DNA of 64,000 nucleotides from Stomorhina lunata. Its lineage: Eukaryota > Arthropoda > Insecta > Diptera > Rhiniidae. The stretch spans positions 18,954,850 to 19,018,849 of the forward strand of contig OW121742.1 of the NCBI GenBank assembly GCA_933228675.1, written 5' to 3'. Of the stretch, positions 25,493 through 37,232 are shown piece after piece (position 1 is the first letter of the stretch; the number at the start of each line of letters is the position of its first letter). The position numbers were made by a program, and so were the translations under genes. The notes under the pieces are model-generated. The model was not told the DNA's origin and made no database searches. It saw nothing but the letters and a program-made list of their open reading frames with translations.

Positions 25493-26545
25493 AAAAATAC
25501 AAAATTTTTGCAAAAATTCCTATAAAAATAGAAAATTTTTGAAAAATTTCCTATAAAAATAGAAAATTTTTGAAAAATTTCCTATAAAAATAGAAAATTT
25601 TTGAAAAATTTCCTATAAAAATAGAAAATTTTTGAAAAATTTCCAATAAAAATAGAAAATTTTTGAAAAATTTCCTATAAAAATAGAAAATTTTTGCAAA
25701 AATTCCTATAAAAATAGAAAATTTTTTTAAAAATTTCCTATAAAAATAGAAAATTTTTGAAAAATTTCCAATAAAAATAGAAAATTTTTGAAAAATTTCC
25801 AATAAAAATAGAAAATTTTTGAAAAATTTCCTATAAAAATAGAAAATTTTTGAAAAATTTCCTATAAAAATAGAAAATTTTTGAAAAATTTCCTATAAAA
25901 ATAGAAAATTTTTGAAAAATTTCCTATAAAAATAGAAAATTTTTGAAAAATTTCCTACAAAAATAGAAAATTTTTGAAAAATTTCCTATAAAAATAAGAA
26001 ATTTTTGAAAAATTTCCTATAAAAATAGAAAATTGCTGAAAGCTTTCATATAAAAATAGAAAATTTGTAAAAAAAATCCTATCAAAATAAGAAATTTTTG
26101 AAAAATTTCCCATAAAAATAAGATATTTTTGAAAAATTTCCTATAAAAATAGAAATTTGTTTTAAATATTTCCTATAAAAATAGAAAATTTTTGTTGAAA
26201 AATTTCCTATAAAAATAGAAAATTTTTGAAAAAATTTTGAAAAAAAATTCCTATAAAAATAGAAAATTTTTCAAAAATTTCTTGTAAAAAAAGAAAATTT
26301 TTAAAAAATTTCTTATAAAATAAATTTTTTTTTTAAATTTCCTATAAAAATAGAAAACTTTTCTATAAAAATAGAAAATTTTTAAAAAAATTTCTTATAA
26401 GAATGGAAAATTTTTGAAATTACTTATAAAAATAAGAATTTTTTGAAAAATTCTTACAAAAAAATTAAGAAATTTTTAAAATTTTTTACATAAAAATAAG
26501 AAAATTTGAAAATTGAAAATTTTTTTAAAAATAGAAAGTTTTACT
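25493..26545. repeat. 31-bp family B array, minus orientation (right part)
   Basis: Continuation of the array at 22.02-22.86 kb after the inserted element. It is regular to about 26030 and then increasingly degenerate to 26545. Confidence 0.93.
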
Positions 26546-27600
26546 ACTTCCCCATTTTGCCATATCTTGCAACCATAGCCTTTTTTTGATAGTGAATGAA
26601 TACTTGTTTATTGAATTAATTTTGAAAAATTGCAAATTGATTAATCGTTAAAGTTTTTAGCAACTCTCCATTAAAGCCAATTCATTCATTCATTCAAAAT
26701 ACATTCATAACATAAATGCTAGTTCTAGCCTAAATGAAAAAGAAATCGCATATTAAATTAAAGAAAAAGACTCCTCTGGACCAAACCAAAATGTGGGGCC
26801 AACAATATTTATGACTATTTTTAATAGTTGTAACCAATAGCCAACCGACCAACATTCATGGATACGAGTACTATTATCAGCCCCAGCATCCGTATAAAAT
26901 GTAGAGCAGTCGAATGAACATCTAAACAAACATTTCTATATTTATATTTTAATATGTTTCAGATTTGTTGCTTTTCTTAGCTCTTTTTTCATAAATATCT
27001 TGTCGGTATGTTAACAACCATATTCTGCCATTCAAGAGCCCATAAGTAGTAGATTTATGAATTTTTTTCTTGTTTGTTTTAACATAAATATTTTTTCTCC
27101 TTTTATTATTATCTATCTATTATTACTAGAGTATTGTTATATTTTTGTGTCTTTTGTTGTTGTTGCTATTACTGATAGAGTTATAAAAGCTCATGATATT
27201 GATTTATGACAAATACGATAAAATTGTTGTAACCGGATTAAAACAAACACTACCAACATACGATTGTTGTTTGTGGAAGTGTCTTTTGATTTAGTATGAT
27301 ACCATAATTGTTGCATAGTTGCATAAATAAAATAAAAAATCTCTGTTGGTTTTATGAAAAATTATCTTAAGAAGTAAGTGATTTTTTTTTCTCTGCATTT
27401 GAAAACAAATTAATTTTTAATAAGTGTTTCTTAGCCGATGGTTACATTTACGGAAACAATTAAATTATCAACGCTTAAGTTTAATCAGTCCGTTTATGAA
27501 ATTATTAATTAATAAAGTCATTTAAAATGTGATAATCCTGGCTTGTTAATAGCTGGGTAATTTATTATGCTTGAAAAATTGGCATAAAAAATATTTATTA
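26546..27600. other. AT-rich spacer between inverted B arrays
   Basis: About 1 kb of unique sequence separating a minus-oriented family B array from a plus-oriented one. No gene recognised. Contains a run of ATTCATTCATTC near 26683. Confidence 0.65.
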
Positions 27601-30082
27601 GAATTTTTTAAACACTTAAAATTTTTCTATAGGAAATTTTCAAATATTTTTGATTTTTTATTGAAAATTTTTCAAAAATTACTTACCTTTAAAAAGAAAT
27701 GTAATATTTTTAAAAAATTTCTTATTTTTGTAGAAAATTTTTAAAAATTTCTATTTTTATAGCAAATTTTTCAAAAATTTCTCAATTTTATAAAAAAAAA
27801 AAAATTAAAAAATCTCTTATTTTTATAGGAAATTTTTTAAAAACTTCTTATTTTTATATGAAATTTTTAAAAAGTTTCCCAATTTATAGGCAATTTTTCA
27901 AAAATTTCTTACTTTTATTGCAAATTTTTCAAAAATTTCTTAATTTTATACAAAATTTTTTCATTAATTTCTTATAGGAAATTTTTCAAAAATTTTTTAG
28001 TTTTTTAGGAAATTTTTCAAAAAATTCTTATTTTGGTAGGACACTTTTCAAAATTTTCTTATTTTTATCGAAAATTTTTAAAAATTTCTTACTTTAAAAG
28101 AAAGTTTTTCGAAATTTTCTATATTTTATAAAAATTTTTAAAAAATTTCTCATTTTTAAAGGAAATTTTTAAAAAATTTCTTACTTTAAAATAAAGTTTT
28201 TCAAAATTTTCTATATTTTATAAAAATTTTTAAAAAGTTTCTTATTTTTATAGGAAATTTTTCAAAAATTTCTTATTTTTATAGGAATTTTTTCAAAAAT
28301 TTATATTTTTATAGGAAATTTTTCAAAAAATTCTTATTTTTATAGGAAATTTTTCAAAAATTCCTTATTTTTATAGGAAATTTTTCAAAAATTTCTTATT
28401 TTTATAGGAAATTTTTCAAAAATTTCTTATTTTTATAGGAAATTTTTCAAAAATTTCTTATTTTTATAGGAAATTTTTCAAAAATTTCTTATTTTTATAG
28501 GAAATTTTTCAAAAATTTCTTATTTTTATAGGAAATTTTTCAAAAATTTCTTATTTTTATAGGAAATTTTTCAAAAATTCTTATTTTTATAGGAAATTTT
28601 TAAAAAATTTTTTATTTTTATAGGAAATTTTTAAAAAATTTCTTACTTTTATACGAATTTTTTAAAAAATTTCTTATTTTTATAGGAAATTTTTCAAAAA
28701 TTTCTTATTTTTATAGGAAACTTTTCAAAAACTTAATTTCTATAGAAAATTTTTCAAAAATTTCTTATTTTTACTATAAATTTTTAAAAAAATTTTTTAT
28801 TTTTCAAAAATTTCTTCCTTTTCACAAATTTCTTCTTTTTCAAAAATTTCTTGTTTTTATAGGAAAATTTTCAAAAGTGTCTTATTTTTATAGGAAATTT
28901 TTCAAGAATTTCTTATTTTTATAGAATTTTTTTTTACATTTTTTTATTTTTATAGAAATTTTTCAAAAATTTCTTATTTTTATAGAAAATTTTGCAAAAA
29001 TTTCTTACTTTTGTAGGAAATTTTTCAAAAATGTATTATTTTTATAGGATATATTTCAAAAAAATTTATTTCTTTAGAAAATTTTTATGAACAATTTGTT
29101 AAAAATTTTTTATTTTTTTTTTTTAGGAAACTTTTCAAAAATTTCGTAGTTTTATAGGACATTTTTCAAAAATATCTTATTTTTGTAGAAAATTTTTATG
29201 AACATTTTGAAAAAATTTCTTATTTTTTAAGGAAATTTTTCAAAAATTTCTTACTTTTATAGGACAATTTTCAAAAATTTCTTACTTTTATAGGACATTT
29301 TTCAAAAATTTCTTACTTTTATAGGACAATTTTTAAAAATAGTTTATTTTTATAGAAAAATTTTATGAGCATTTTTAAAAAATTTCTTATATTTTTAAGA
29401 AATTTTTGAATAGTTTCCTATCTTTATAGGAAAAAAAATATTTTTATAAGAAATTTTTCAAAAATTTCCTTTTTTATTGGAAATTTTTTAAAAATTTCAA
29501 TTTTGATAGGAAATTTTTCAAAAATTTTAATTTTTAGAGGAAATTTTTCAAAAATTTTTTTTATAGGAAATTTTTCAAAAATTTTCTTTATAGGAAATTT
29601 TTCAAACATTTTCTTTATAGGAAATTTTTCAAAAAATTTCTTTATAGAAAATTTTTCAGAAATTTACTTTATAGGAAATTTTTATTGAAAATTTTTCAAA
29701 AATTTCTTTTTTTATAGGAAATTTTTCAAAAATCTCCGATTTTTTAAAAATTTCCAATTTCCTATAAAAATAGGAAATTTTTGAAAAATTTTATATTTTT
29801 ATAGAAAATTTTTGAAAAATTTCTTATTTTTATATCAAATTTTTAAAAAATTTCTTATTTGTATAGCAAATTTTTTAAAAATTTCTTTTTTTATAGGAAT
29901 TTTTTCAAAAGTTTATTTTTTTTAATTTTTTAAAGATTTCTAATTTTTTTGAAGAAATTTTTCAAAACAATTTTTAAAAATTTCTTATTTTTATAAGAAA
30001 TTTTTAAAAAATTTCTGATTTTTATACGAAATATTTTAAAAATGTGTTATTTTTTGTCAGAAATTTTTCAAAAATTTATAAT
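27601..30082. repeat. 31-bp family B array, plus orientation
   Basis: Units contain GGAAATTTTTCAAAAATTTC then TTATTTTTATA. The most regular part is about 28250-28570. On both sides of that core the units vary, with A-rich and T-rich indels. The array is cut at 30082 by the BEL/Pao element and resumes at 40556 in the same orientation. Confidence 0.95.
30078..30082. repeat. Target site duplication (left), ATAAT
   Basis: ATAAT immediately before the 5' LTR matches ATAAT immediately after the 3' LTR (40556-40560). A 5-bp duplication is normal for BEL/Pao integration. The target lay in a family B unit. Confidence 0.9.
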
Positions 30083-30513
30083 TGTTAATGACAAAAGGCC
30101 TTATCTTGCCTTCAGCATTAATATTGTGACGAGCAGATACACCCTATCTGCTCTTCATATATACTAAAGCTGAATGTTCCGAATGAATGTCAAAATCGTC
30201 CTATCTCTTTCTCAAACAAGGCCTAAATTCAACTGTCAGATGGTCCAAAACGTCTAAAATGTTGCTTCCGTTTTGGCCCAACTAACAAATCCTTCTTCTT
30301 GTACAAACCACCAACGAAAAAGGTAACCAATAAATTCCAACTTCTCATTTTGTCCAAAATTCTAAAATACATTTGTTTTATTTTTCATACATATTCATTT
30401 GTCCGCTGGGTTTACAATTAATTGAGCTTACATTTTTAAGCTTAATTTGGTTATCCAGTAGCAGAGCGATTATCAACAAAATCTTCTTCCCAGACCAGCT
30501 CTTCACCCCAACA
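30083..30513 (+). repeat. 5' LTR of BEL/Pao element
   Basis: 431 bp, TG...CA termini. It matches the 3' LTR throughout except T at 30436 versus C at 40478. An AATAAA at 30329-30334 (30.3 kb) is the best polyadenylation-signal candidate; its counterpart is in the 3' LTR at 40371-40376. Confidence 0.95.
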
Positions 30514-33500
30514 TTTGGCCCTAATCGAACCGAATCGGAGAAAAGCTTTTGATTGAAATTCTCTGCAATTGATTGTCCTAATTAGCGCTCTTGGAATTAA
30601 TTGGTGCTCTCCAAATCATACCAACTTTAAAACATACATATTTACATCTATCTCCAAATAACTAAGGTACGTTTGCATATTGCTCATTTTATGTTCTCAG
30701 TCTTCAAAGTGCATTGGTTTAGAACTCATAAGAGTCATTTTGTTTTTTTTGACATAAATACATATTTTTTTTGATTTGCATGCTACTTTATGTAGCCAAC
30801 CTAAAGTTTTTTAAATAACGTAAATTTTATAAAAATATTAAAAATCTAAATAAAAGGATTTACAAAAAAAAATAAAATCTGAGTGAAATTAAAAGAAACC
30901 TAAAAGCCTAATAAATAACGAGGAATAAATTCTACTAAAAAAGGAAAAAGTAAAAGAAGAAGAATAAACCAAAAGAAGGAAGAAATACCAATAATCATTG
31001 GCTCCAAAATCGCCACAACGTGGGAAAATTCTATGAAAAATTTCTGTCCGATCACTACCAGCTTTAGTAAGTCCACAAAGGAAATTTATTTTTATAAATT
31101 TAACTCAAAAGACTATACCTTAAAAAGTTTCATTTGTATCAAATTATTCTTTTAATTGAAATTAAATTAAATTTGCTGCGTGCGGATAAAATTCTTTCCC
31201 CCCCCCCCTCCAATCGGTAATTTCTCCTTTGTCATTTTAATTTCTCCTTTGTCATTTAATTTCTCCTCAGTTTTCCCTACTCCTCATTCTTCTTATCCAC
31301 GACGATATTTCCCCTTGATCTCTTACAGGTTTATGCTTTATGTTACATGCATGTTACATTCTCTTTCAGCTTTTGTTTTAAACACGGATTATTCTGATTT
31401 GCCTATTCTCTTAAGCTGTTAAGCCTAAGAGATTAACATTGTAAAAGTTTCATTGTGTAGTAAAGAGCAATTCACTCTTATGTTAATATTCTTGGACTCT
31501 TACTATTCTCATACGGTTTTACTCTCTTTGATCTTATAAATACAAGCTTTTAAGAAAAAGTGGTTGAAAATAATTTCTAATAAAAGCTTTCGACAGCATT
31601 ACCGTGAAGTTAGATTTGAAACATATGATATTATTTTGGTATTAATAAAAAGTTCATATATATCTATTTCAAATAGTTGTATAAATATAACCGAATAAAA
31701 TACCAATCAAATAAATAGATAAATAATTCATAAATAAATACTAAATCAAAATCTAAAATACAATATTACCATTTTTAGTATTTTGTTGATAAATTTGTAA
31801 ACAATTCAAATAAGATTAAAAACAAATAATATCAAAACAATAAAAATCATCTGCCAGTATCGCATGCTAACATTATATTCGTCACCTGTCTTTTTCCAAA
31901 TTGTCAAATCAAAATACTATTTAAAAATTTCTGCAACTACCTAGTTTCCCACATAATCTCACCAAACTTAAACATTTTTATCGTGCAATCAAGGATTATT
32001 TATGCATTTTTTTTTAAATATACAGACTCTATTTCTCAACAAAAGTTATCAACAATAATTGTATAAAGGTCTACAATTTTGTATAAATACAAAATCCAAT
32101 AAAACGCAACTTATGTTTATAAGAACTAATCTCAAATAATACAAGAAGATCTAGTTAATAGCCGCAAATCTTACAATTAATAAGCATATAGTCCACAATA
32201 TCAAGATCCTTTTGATTATTGTTTTTGCTTATCACCAATATTTTTTAACTTTCCATTAATATATGCAGTATTGATTATCATATTGTTAGATTATCGCAAA
32301 CTAACATTTTCTTCCATAATTTTTTTTTCAACAAAAAAATTCTACTCGGCAACACTATTTGGTTTGCTTATTGGAATCTTTGTTTATATTTAAAAGCTTT
32401 TGCCTTTTTTCCCCTCCTTAAAAAAGAATAACAAAAAAAAAACCTTTCTTTTAACAAAAAGCTTTTTTTTCGTATTTGGAAAAATTGAGAAATGTAAACA
32501 AAGTAATTGAAAGATAAGTAAATAAACACATAAGGTCGGTTCGTGGATCTTTGCATACAGAATTTTTTCTTATATATAAGATTAAATTATTTCGTAAACT
32601 ACTATGGATTTCTAAAAAATTTCTAGCATTCGATTATTTTCCTGTACTCGATTATTTTTCCATAGAAAATTTTTATATATTCATAGCAATTTTATTATTA
32701 CTTATTCATCCTTTTGCCGTATATTTAGAAATTTATTTATGTTTTAAAATTGCGCCTATTATTATTTAAAATTGCATACAATTATTCTAATTAATTCGTT
32801 TCTGTTTCGTGGGATAATTTACAAATCGCATCCGATTTGGAAAAATTATTAATTTGGATAATATTAATTATAATCTTATAATATTTGTTAATATTAACAA
32901 TAAAATAATAGATTTGGTTACAAAATCGGTTTTGTTTGGTTACTTATAACTTTAATCCATTTTAACCTATTTCTTTATACATTTTATAACCATTTATACC
33001 AAACGCTTTAATCGTTTGTTTACAATCCAGTCGTTCAATTTTTGTTGGTCTATTTCATAAATTTCTCACGATTCGTTCGTAATTTTGATGGAAATTTTTT
33101 TTTCAAATTCGTTGAAATTTATTAGCGAACAGACCTAATATTCCTTTTCTTTACTGGAATTCCCTTTCTAACTCGAAGTAAATAAAGTTCAACGACCTTT
33201 ATAGAAATTTGTTTTCCAAAACAGATGATCGCATCCCAGCAAACAATTTGTATGGGACAAACTGTTTAAGTAAATTTCAAAATTTTAATTTTTTGGATTT
33301 ACAATAATTGCTATTGCAGTATTGAAATACAGATTTACACATAACTTTGCTTATATTTATTCAAAAAGATCATCCTTAGGTATTATATTTGGTATAATAC
33401 AAAATATTTTGCAACATTTTCATATTTTTTGGAATCTTGGCTACAACTTACTAGCATCTCATAATATTTAGTCGTTTGCGATCGGTTATTTTCGTATATA

Positions 33501-33689
33501 TTTAACCGAATCTCGTTTTCGCTAGTAATTTCGTCAAGATTATTTCAATTGTTACAAATTTCGTCCAAATTTGAATAAATTTCTAGAATTTGTATTCAGA
33601 ATTCACGTATTTCAGTACCTACTTTGATCACACTTCGTTTCCAAACTAGTTTTCCAAAACCTTAAATAGTTAAAATAACAATTTTCAAA
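30514..33689 (+). other. Long 5' leader of the BEL/Pao element, possibly intron-containing
   Basis: About 3.2 kb between the 5' LTR and the gag ATG, far more than the few hundred bases usual for this group. A primer-binding-site candidate (TGGCCCTAATCG) starts at 30516, two bases after the LTR; I cannot assign the tRNA. The leader holds many upstream ATGs, a run of 11 C at 31198-31208, and a direct repeat of AATTTCTCCTTTGTCATTT near 31218-31256. A consensus-like splice donor lies at 31067 and acceptors at 31270 and 33615. Splicing of most of the leader would solve the upstream-ATG problem, but that is inference. No extra coding region is recognisable. Confidence 0.6.
31067..31072 (+). promoter_or_regulatory. 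Candidate splice donor GTAAGT in the BEL leader
   Basis: CTTTA followed by GTAAGT, an excellent match to the 5' splice-site consensus, 553 bases after the 5' LTR. It could pair with the acceptor before gag or with the acceptor just upstream of the third ORF at 38926. No transcript evidence is available here. Confidence 0.4.
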
Positions 33690-36600
33690 ATGTCGTTGGA
33701 CAATTTCATCCGTTTGGCTGACGGGATCGTAGAATTTGAGGCGGACCTTAATGACAACCAGTTTCCGGTTACATCGCAACATACAATTGAAATTCATCGT
33801 GCGGAGCTAAAGTCCAACTGGTGTCAAATAAAGGTCGCCTACGACAAATTCATCCTAGAAGCCGAAAAAGAAGCTGATGCCGAAGATCCGATCGATATAG
33901 AGTCCTTTAAGTTTAAGTACAAGAGTACTTATATCACTTATTGTAATTGCTTGACAAAATTGTCAGAGCTCTCCGAATCCTTTCGGGTAGCTCGTGCTCC
34001 CATTATGGAGCCAAGTGCCTCCAGGGATCCCGGTTACATTAATTCAGCTTCCTCTCGTAGTCTAAACCTCCCGCCAATCGAAATAGATACCTTCTATGGC
34101 AGTTATGCTACCTGGCCTACATTCCGCGACATGTTTACGGCGGTTGTGTCAAACTCCAAATCCAGTAATGTCGAAAAGCTGTTCTATTTGACACAGAAGA
34201 CAAAAGGCGAGGCCAGAGAGATTGTAAAGAAAAGTCCGCTGACGAATGAAGGTTTCGATATGGCTTGGAGGGACTTGTGCGTACGTTATGAAAATCGAAG
34301 AGTCCTGGTAAATGGTCAGTTAAAGATTCTCTTTAACATCCAGACTATTAATTCCGAATCAGGAAAATCGATAAAACAAATTCAAAGAGATATCAATTCG
34401 TGTATCTCCATCCTAAAACTTTACGGCATTGACGTATCAAGTTGGGATCCAATCTTCGTTTTCATCTGTACGAACAAGCTTCCAGAAACTACATTGACGT
34501 TGTGGGAGCAGGAATTAAAAGATAAGACTTCGATTCCCAAGTGGTCAGACCTTAGCGAGTTCCTGACCAATCGTTATAGAACCTTAGAATCAGTTTTCGA
34601 GATTCGGGGTACAAATAGTTCCAAAAATAACGAAGCGAAGCCAAAAAATGCTCCAAATCCAAATTTCAAACCAAAAGTCAGTAGTTTCCAGACAAATGTT
34701 TCAGGTCCACAATGTCAGTTGTGTCCCAAGGAAAACCACATTATTCGGAAGTGCCCCAAGTTCCTCAAATTGGACTATCAAGATCGTTTTAATGAAATTA
34801 GAAAACAGAATTTGTGCCTTAATTGCTTTTCCAAGACGCACAATATGAGGAATTGCACGAGTAAAAACACATGCTTCAAATGTCAAAAAAAGCACAACAC
34901 TCTTCTCCATAAAGATGTTGATAGTTCGAGCACTTCAGAAGCGCCTAGTACGAGCCAAGCTTCCAGACTTAATCCCGATTCGACTCCATACACTGGCCCA
35001 ACTACACGTAGTAAAATACAGTCCACAAATACATCGAATTCGGGCAGTGTGCAGTCGTGTTTTTCAACAAGTTCCAGGGGAGTTTTGTTGGGAACCGCCT
35101 GGGTTAATATATGCCATTTGGGCATGAGATACCAGGCGCGCGCCCTTATTGATTCAGGCTCCGAAGGCACCTTTGTTTCAGAACGTTTATTCAATCGTCT
35201 TAAGCTGTCATCGCAGCCTACTAATGTCCAAGTTTCAGGATTGAATAATACGGTTTCCGCGAAGGTGCAACGCCAATGTTCCATTGTACTTGGCTCTCAA
35301 TTGGACAGCGAGATTTCCATTCCCGTTACTGCGCTTGTAGTCCCACATTTGTCAAATAGTTTACCAACTCAAACAATTTCAAACTCAGATTTTTCCAACC
35401 TTCCAGATATTCCGTTAGCTGATCCTAAATTTTTCGTAAGTTCAATGATAGATATGTTGATTGGGGGTGACATTTTCCCTTCAATTATACGTTCCGGGAT
35501 CAGACACAATATTTGTCAATCCCTAATTGCACAAGAAACCATCTTTGGATGGATTCTTACCGGTCCAATTTCCAATCCCTCCAGTCCTGGTCCAACAATC
35601 ACTTCGTATTTCTGCGAAATTTCCCTGGACAAGGAAATTTCTCGGTTTTGGGAGGTGGAGAATCTTCCCAGGAAGAACTTCATGTCTTCATCCGATCAGT
35701 ACTGTGAGGACCTTTATCGTAGGACAACAGAACGGAATTCAGAAGGAAGATACATTGTTTCGCTTCCATTCAAGGAAGAATTTCCAAATTCTTTGTACTT
35801 AGGTCATTCTAGGACAAGTGCCATGGCACAGTTTTTCCGAAATGAAGCTAGACTGATTCGAACTCCAAGCTTCAAACTTGAATATGACCAGGTTGTTCAG
35901 GAATACGAAGACCTAGGGCATATGGTTCAAGTTCAATCTTCTAAACTATCGGAAAGTCCTAATGTCTACTATCTGCCACACCATGCGGTAATCAAGCCAG
36001 ATAGCTCGACAACCAAAGTTCGTGTGGTATTCAACGCTTCAGCTCCATCATCCAATGGGCAAAGCTTGAATTCGTTACTCCACATAGGTCCTGTTCTTCA
36101 GAATGACCTAACTCTTCTCATTATAAAATGGCGATTTTTCCGATTTGTTCTAAATGCTGACATCCAAAAGATGTATAGGCAGATTCTAGTAGCTGAAAAT
36201 CATACTGCCTTTCAACGTATCTTGTTCAGAAGTAATCCAAATGGTCCAATTTGCGATTACGAGTTAAAAACGGTCACATTCGGAGTCAACAGTGCGCCGT
36301 ATCTTGCTATTCGGACATTACTCCAGTTGGCGGATGACGTTCAAGCCCTTTATCCTATAGCTAGCTCGATTCTAAGGAACTCTATGTATGTGGATGATGT
36401 TCTCGCAGGAGCTCACACGAAGCACGATTCTATCAGAGCTAGAGAGGAATTGATCCAGGCTTTACAATCCGCAGGATTTTCACTGAGAAAATGGACTTCG
36501 AATTCCAGAGATATCCTAGTCGATATACCACCAGACCATCTACTTCGGGAAGACTTCCTCCAGTTTGACGAGAGCAGTTCCACAAAAACCTTGGGCATCC

Positions 36601-37232
36601 GGTGGAATGCGCATTCCGATGAATTCTACTTCGTTGCAAGTCCGTTTGCAGACCAAGAAGATTTCAGTAAAAGGGAAGTTCTTTCGCAAATAGCCAAACT
36701 TTTTGATCCAGCAGGTTGGCTAGCTCCTTGCATAATCCAGGCAAAAATAATTATGCAGAAAATTTGGATGGATGGTACTGGATGGGATGAAATCCTATCT
36801 CCCGATACATTTTCCCAATGGAAATCCTTTCGATCCAATTACTCCGTGATCAATACCATTCGGGTTCCTCGATGGGTTGGTTATAGTCCAAATGTCGATG
36901 TCCAATTCCATGGATTCTGCGATGCTTCGGAAAAAGCATACGCAGCGGCATTATACGTCCGAATAGCTTATTCCAATACGATTTCTACATATCTGGTTTC
37001 TTCCAAGACCAAAGTAGCTCCCATAAAAACAATTTCCATTCCGCGATTAGAACTTTGCGGAGCAGTTTTATTGGCAGAAATGGTCGATAGCTTACTTCCA
37101 AGGCTAGATGTAGACAAATATTCCTATCATTGCTGGACGGATTCTACAATCGTGCTCTCATGGCTGGCAAAACCAGCTTGTAGTTGGCACACTTTTGTGG
37201 CTAATCGTGTCTCCAAAAAGCCGTGGTGTTAG
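33690..37232 (+). CDS. BEL/Pao gag-protease-RT-RNase H polyprotein (frame broken at C-terminus)
   Basis: 1180 codons. Residues about 125-300 resemble the BEL-type capsid/gag domain (DUF1759-like, beginning LPPIEIDTFYG). Zinc knuckles of C-x2-C-x4-H-x4-C type lie at C342-C355 and C376-C389, followed by a third C-x2-C-x3-H motif at C395-H402. The aspartic protease active site is LIDSG, D488. Reverse transcriptase has NADIQKMYRQ (D824) and YVDD (D902, D903). RNase H has FCDAS (D1078), PRLEL (E1121) and CWTDST (D1151). The frame ends at TAG 37230-37232 right after ANRVSK. In relatives the protein continues through the last RNase H carboxylate into the integrase, which here resumes in the +1 frame at 37219. 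The ATG at 33690 is the first in-frame start, in an AAA-ATG context that suits fly translation. Confidence 0.93.
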   Translation: MSLDNFIRLADGIVEFEADLNDNQFPVTSQHTIEIHRAELKSNWCQIKVAYDKFILEAEKEADAEDPIDIESFKFKYKSTYITYCNCLTKLSELSESFRVARAPIMEPSASRDPGYINSASSRSLNLPPIEIDTFYGSYATWPTFRDMFTAVVSNSKSSNVEKLFYLTQKTKGEAREIVKKSPLTNEGFDMAWRDLCVRYENRRVLVNGQLKILFNIQTINSESGKSIKQIQRDINSCISILKLYGIDVSSWDPIFVFICTNKLPETTLTLWEQELKDKTSIPKWSDLSEFLTNRYRTLESVFEIRGTNSSKNNEAKPKNAPNPNFKPKVSSFQTNVSGPQCQLCPKENHIIRKCPKFLKLDYQDRFNEIRKQNLCLNCFSKTHNMRNCTSKNTCFKCQKKHNTLLHKDVDSSSTSEAPSTSQASRLNPDSTPYTGPTTRSKIQSTNTSNSGSVQSCFSTSSRGVLLGTAWVNICHLGMRYQARALIDSGSEGTFVSERLFNRLKLSSQPTNVQVSGLNNTVSAKVQRQCSIVLGSQLDSEISIPVTALVVPHLSNSLPTQTISNSDFSNLPDIPLADPKFFVSSMIDMLIGGDIFPSIIRSGIRHNICQSLIAQETIFGWILTGPISNPSSPGPTITSYFCEISLDKEISRFWEVENLPRKNFMSSSDQYCEDLYRRTTERNSEGRYIVSLPFKEEFPNSLYLGHSRTSAMAQFFRNEARLIRTPSFKLEYDQVVQEYEDLGHMVQVQSSKLSESPNVYYLPHHAVIKPDSSTTKVRVVFNASAPSSNGQSLNSLLHIGPVLQNDLTLLIIKWRFFRFVLNADIQKMYRQILVAENHTAFQRILFRSNPNGPICDYELKTVTFGVNSAPYLAIRTLLQLADDVQALYPIASSILRNSMYVDDVLAGAHTKHDSIRAREELIQALQSAGFSLRKWTSNSRDILVDIPPDHLLREDFLQFDESSSTKTLGIRWNAHSDEFYFVASPFADQEDFSKREVLSQIAKLFDPAGWLAPCIIQAKIIMQKIWMDGTGWDEILSPDTFSQWKSFRSNYSVINTIRVPRWVGYSPNVDVQFHGFCDASEKAYAAALYVRIAYSNTISTYLVSSKTKVAPIKTISIPRLELCGAVLLAEMVDSLLPRLDVDKYSYHCWTDSTIVLSWLAKPACSWHTFVANRVSKKPWC

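Noticed and set aside
25551..25802. 83-codon minus-strand frame (FYRKFFKNFLF type), and similar ones in other arrays (5.1, 9.1, 29.4, 43.1, 58.4, 60.2 kb)
   Set aside because: Direct translations of 29-31-bp satellites; composition and periodicity follow the repeat.
27601..30082. CRISPR-like repeat array
   Set aside because: Repeats are contiguous with no unique spacers, in an obviously eukaryotic context.
30516..30533. Primer-binding site assigned to a particular tRNA
   Set aside because: TGGCCC follows the LTR appropriately and TCGAACC resembles a T-arm complement, but the spacing does not fit a normal tRNA 3' end, so no tRNA is named.
34883..35284. 133-codon antisense frame in gag-pol, and a 143-codon antisense frame at 39116-39547
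   Set aside because: Overlap well-supported sense ORFs of the BEL element; no motifs of their own.
37195..37232. Programmed +1 frameshift between RT and integrase
   Set aside because: BEL elements normally use one continuous frame, and conserved sequence expected between VSK and SRG is absent here. Deletion explains both the missing residues and the frame change.
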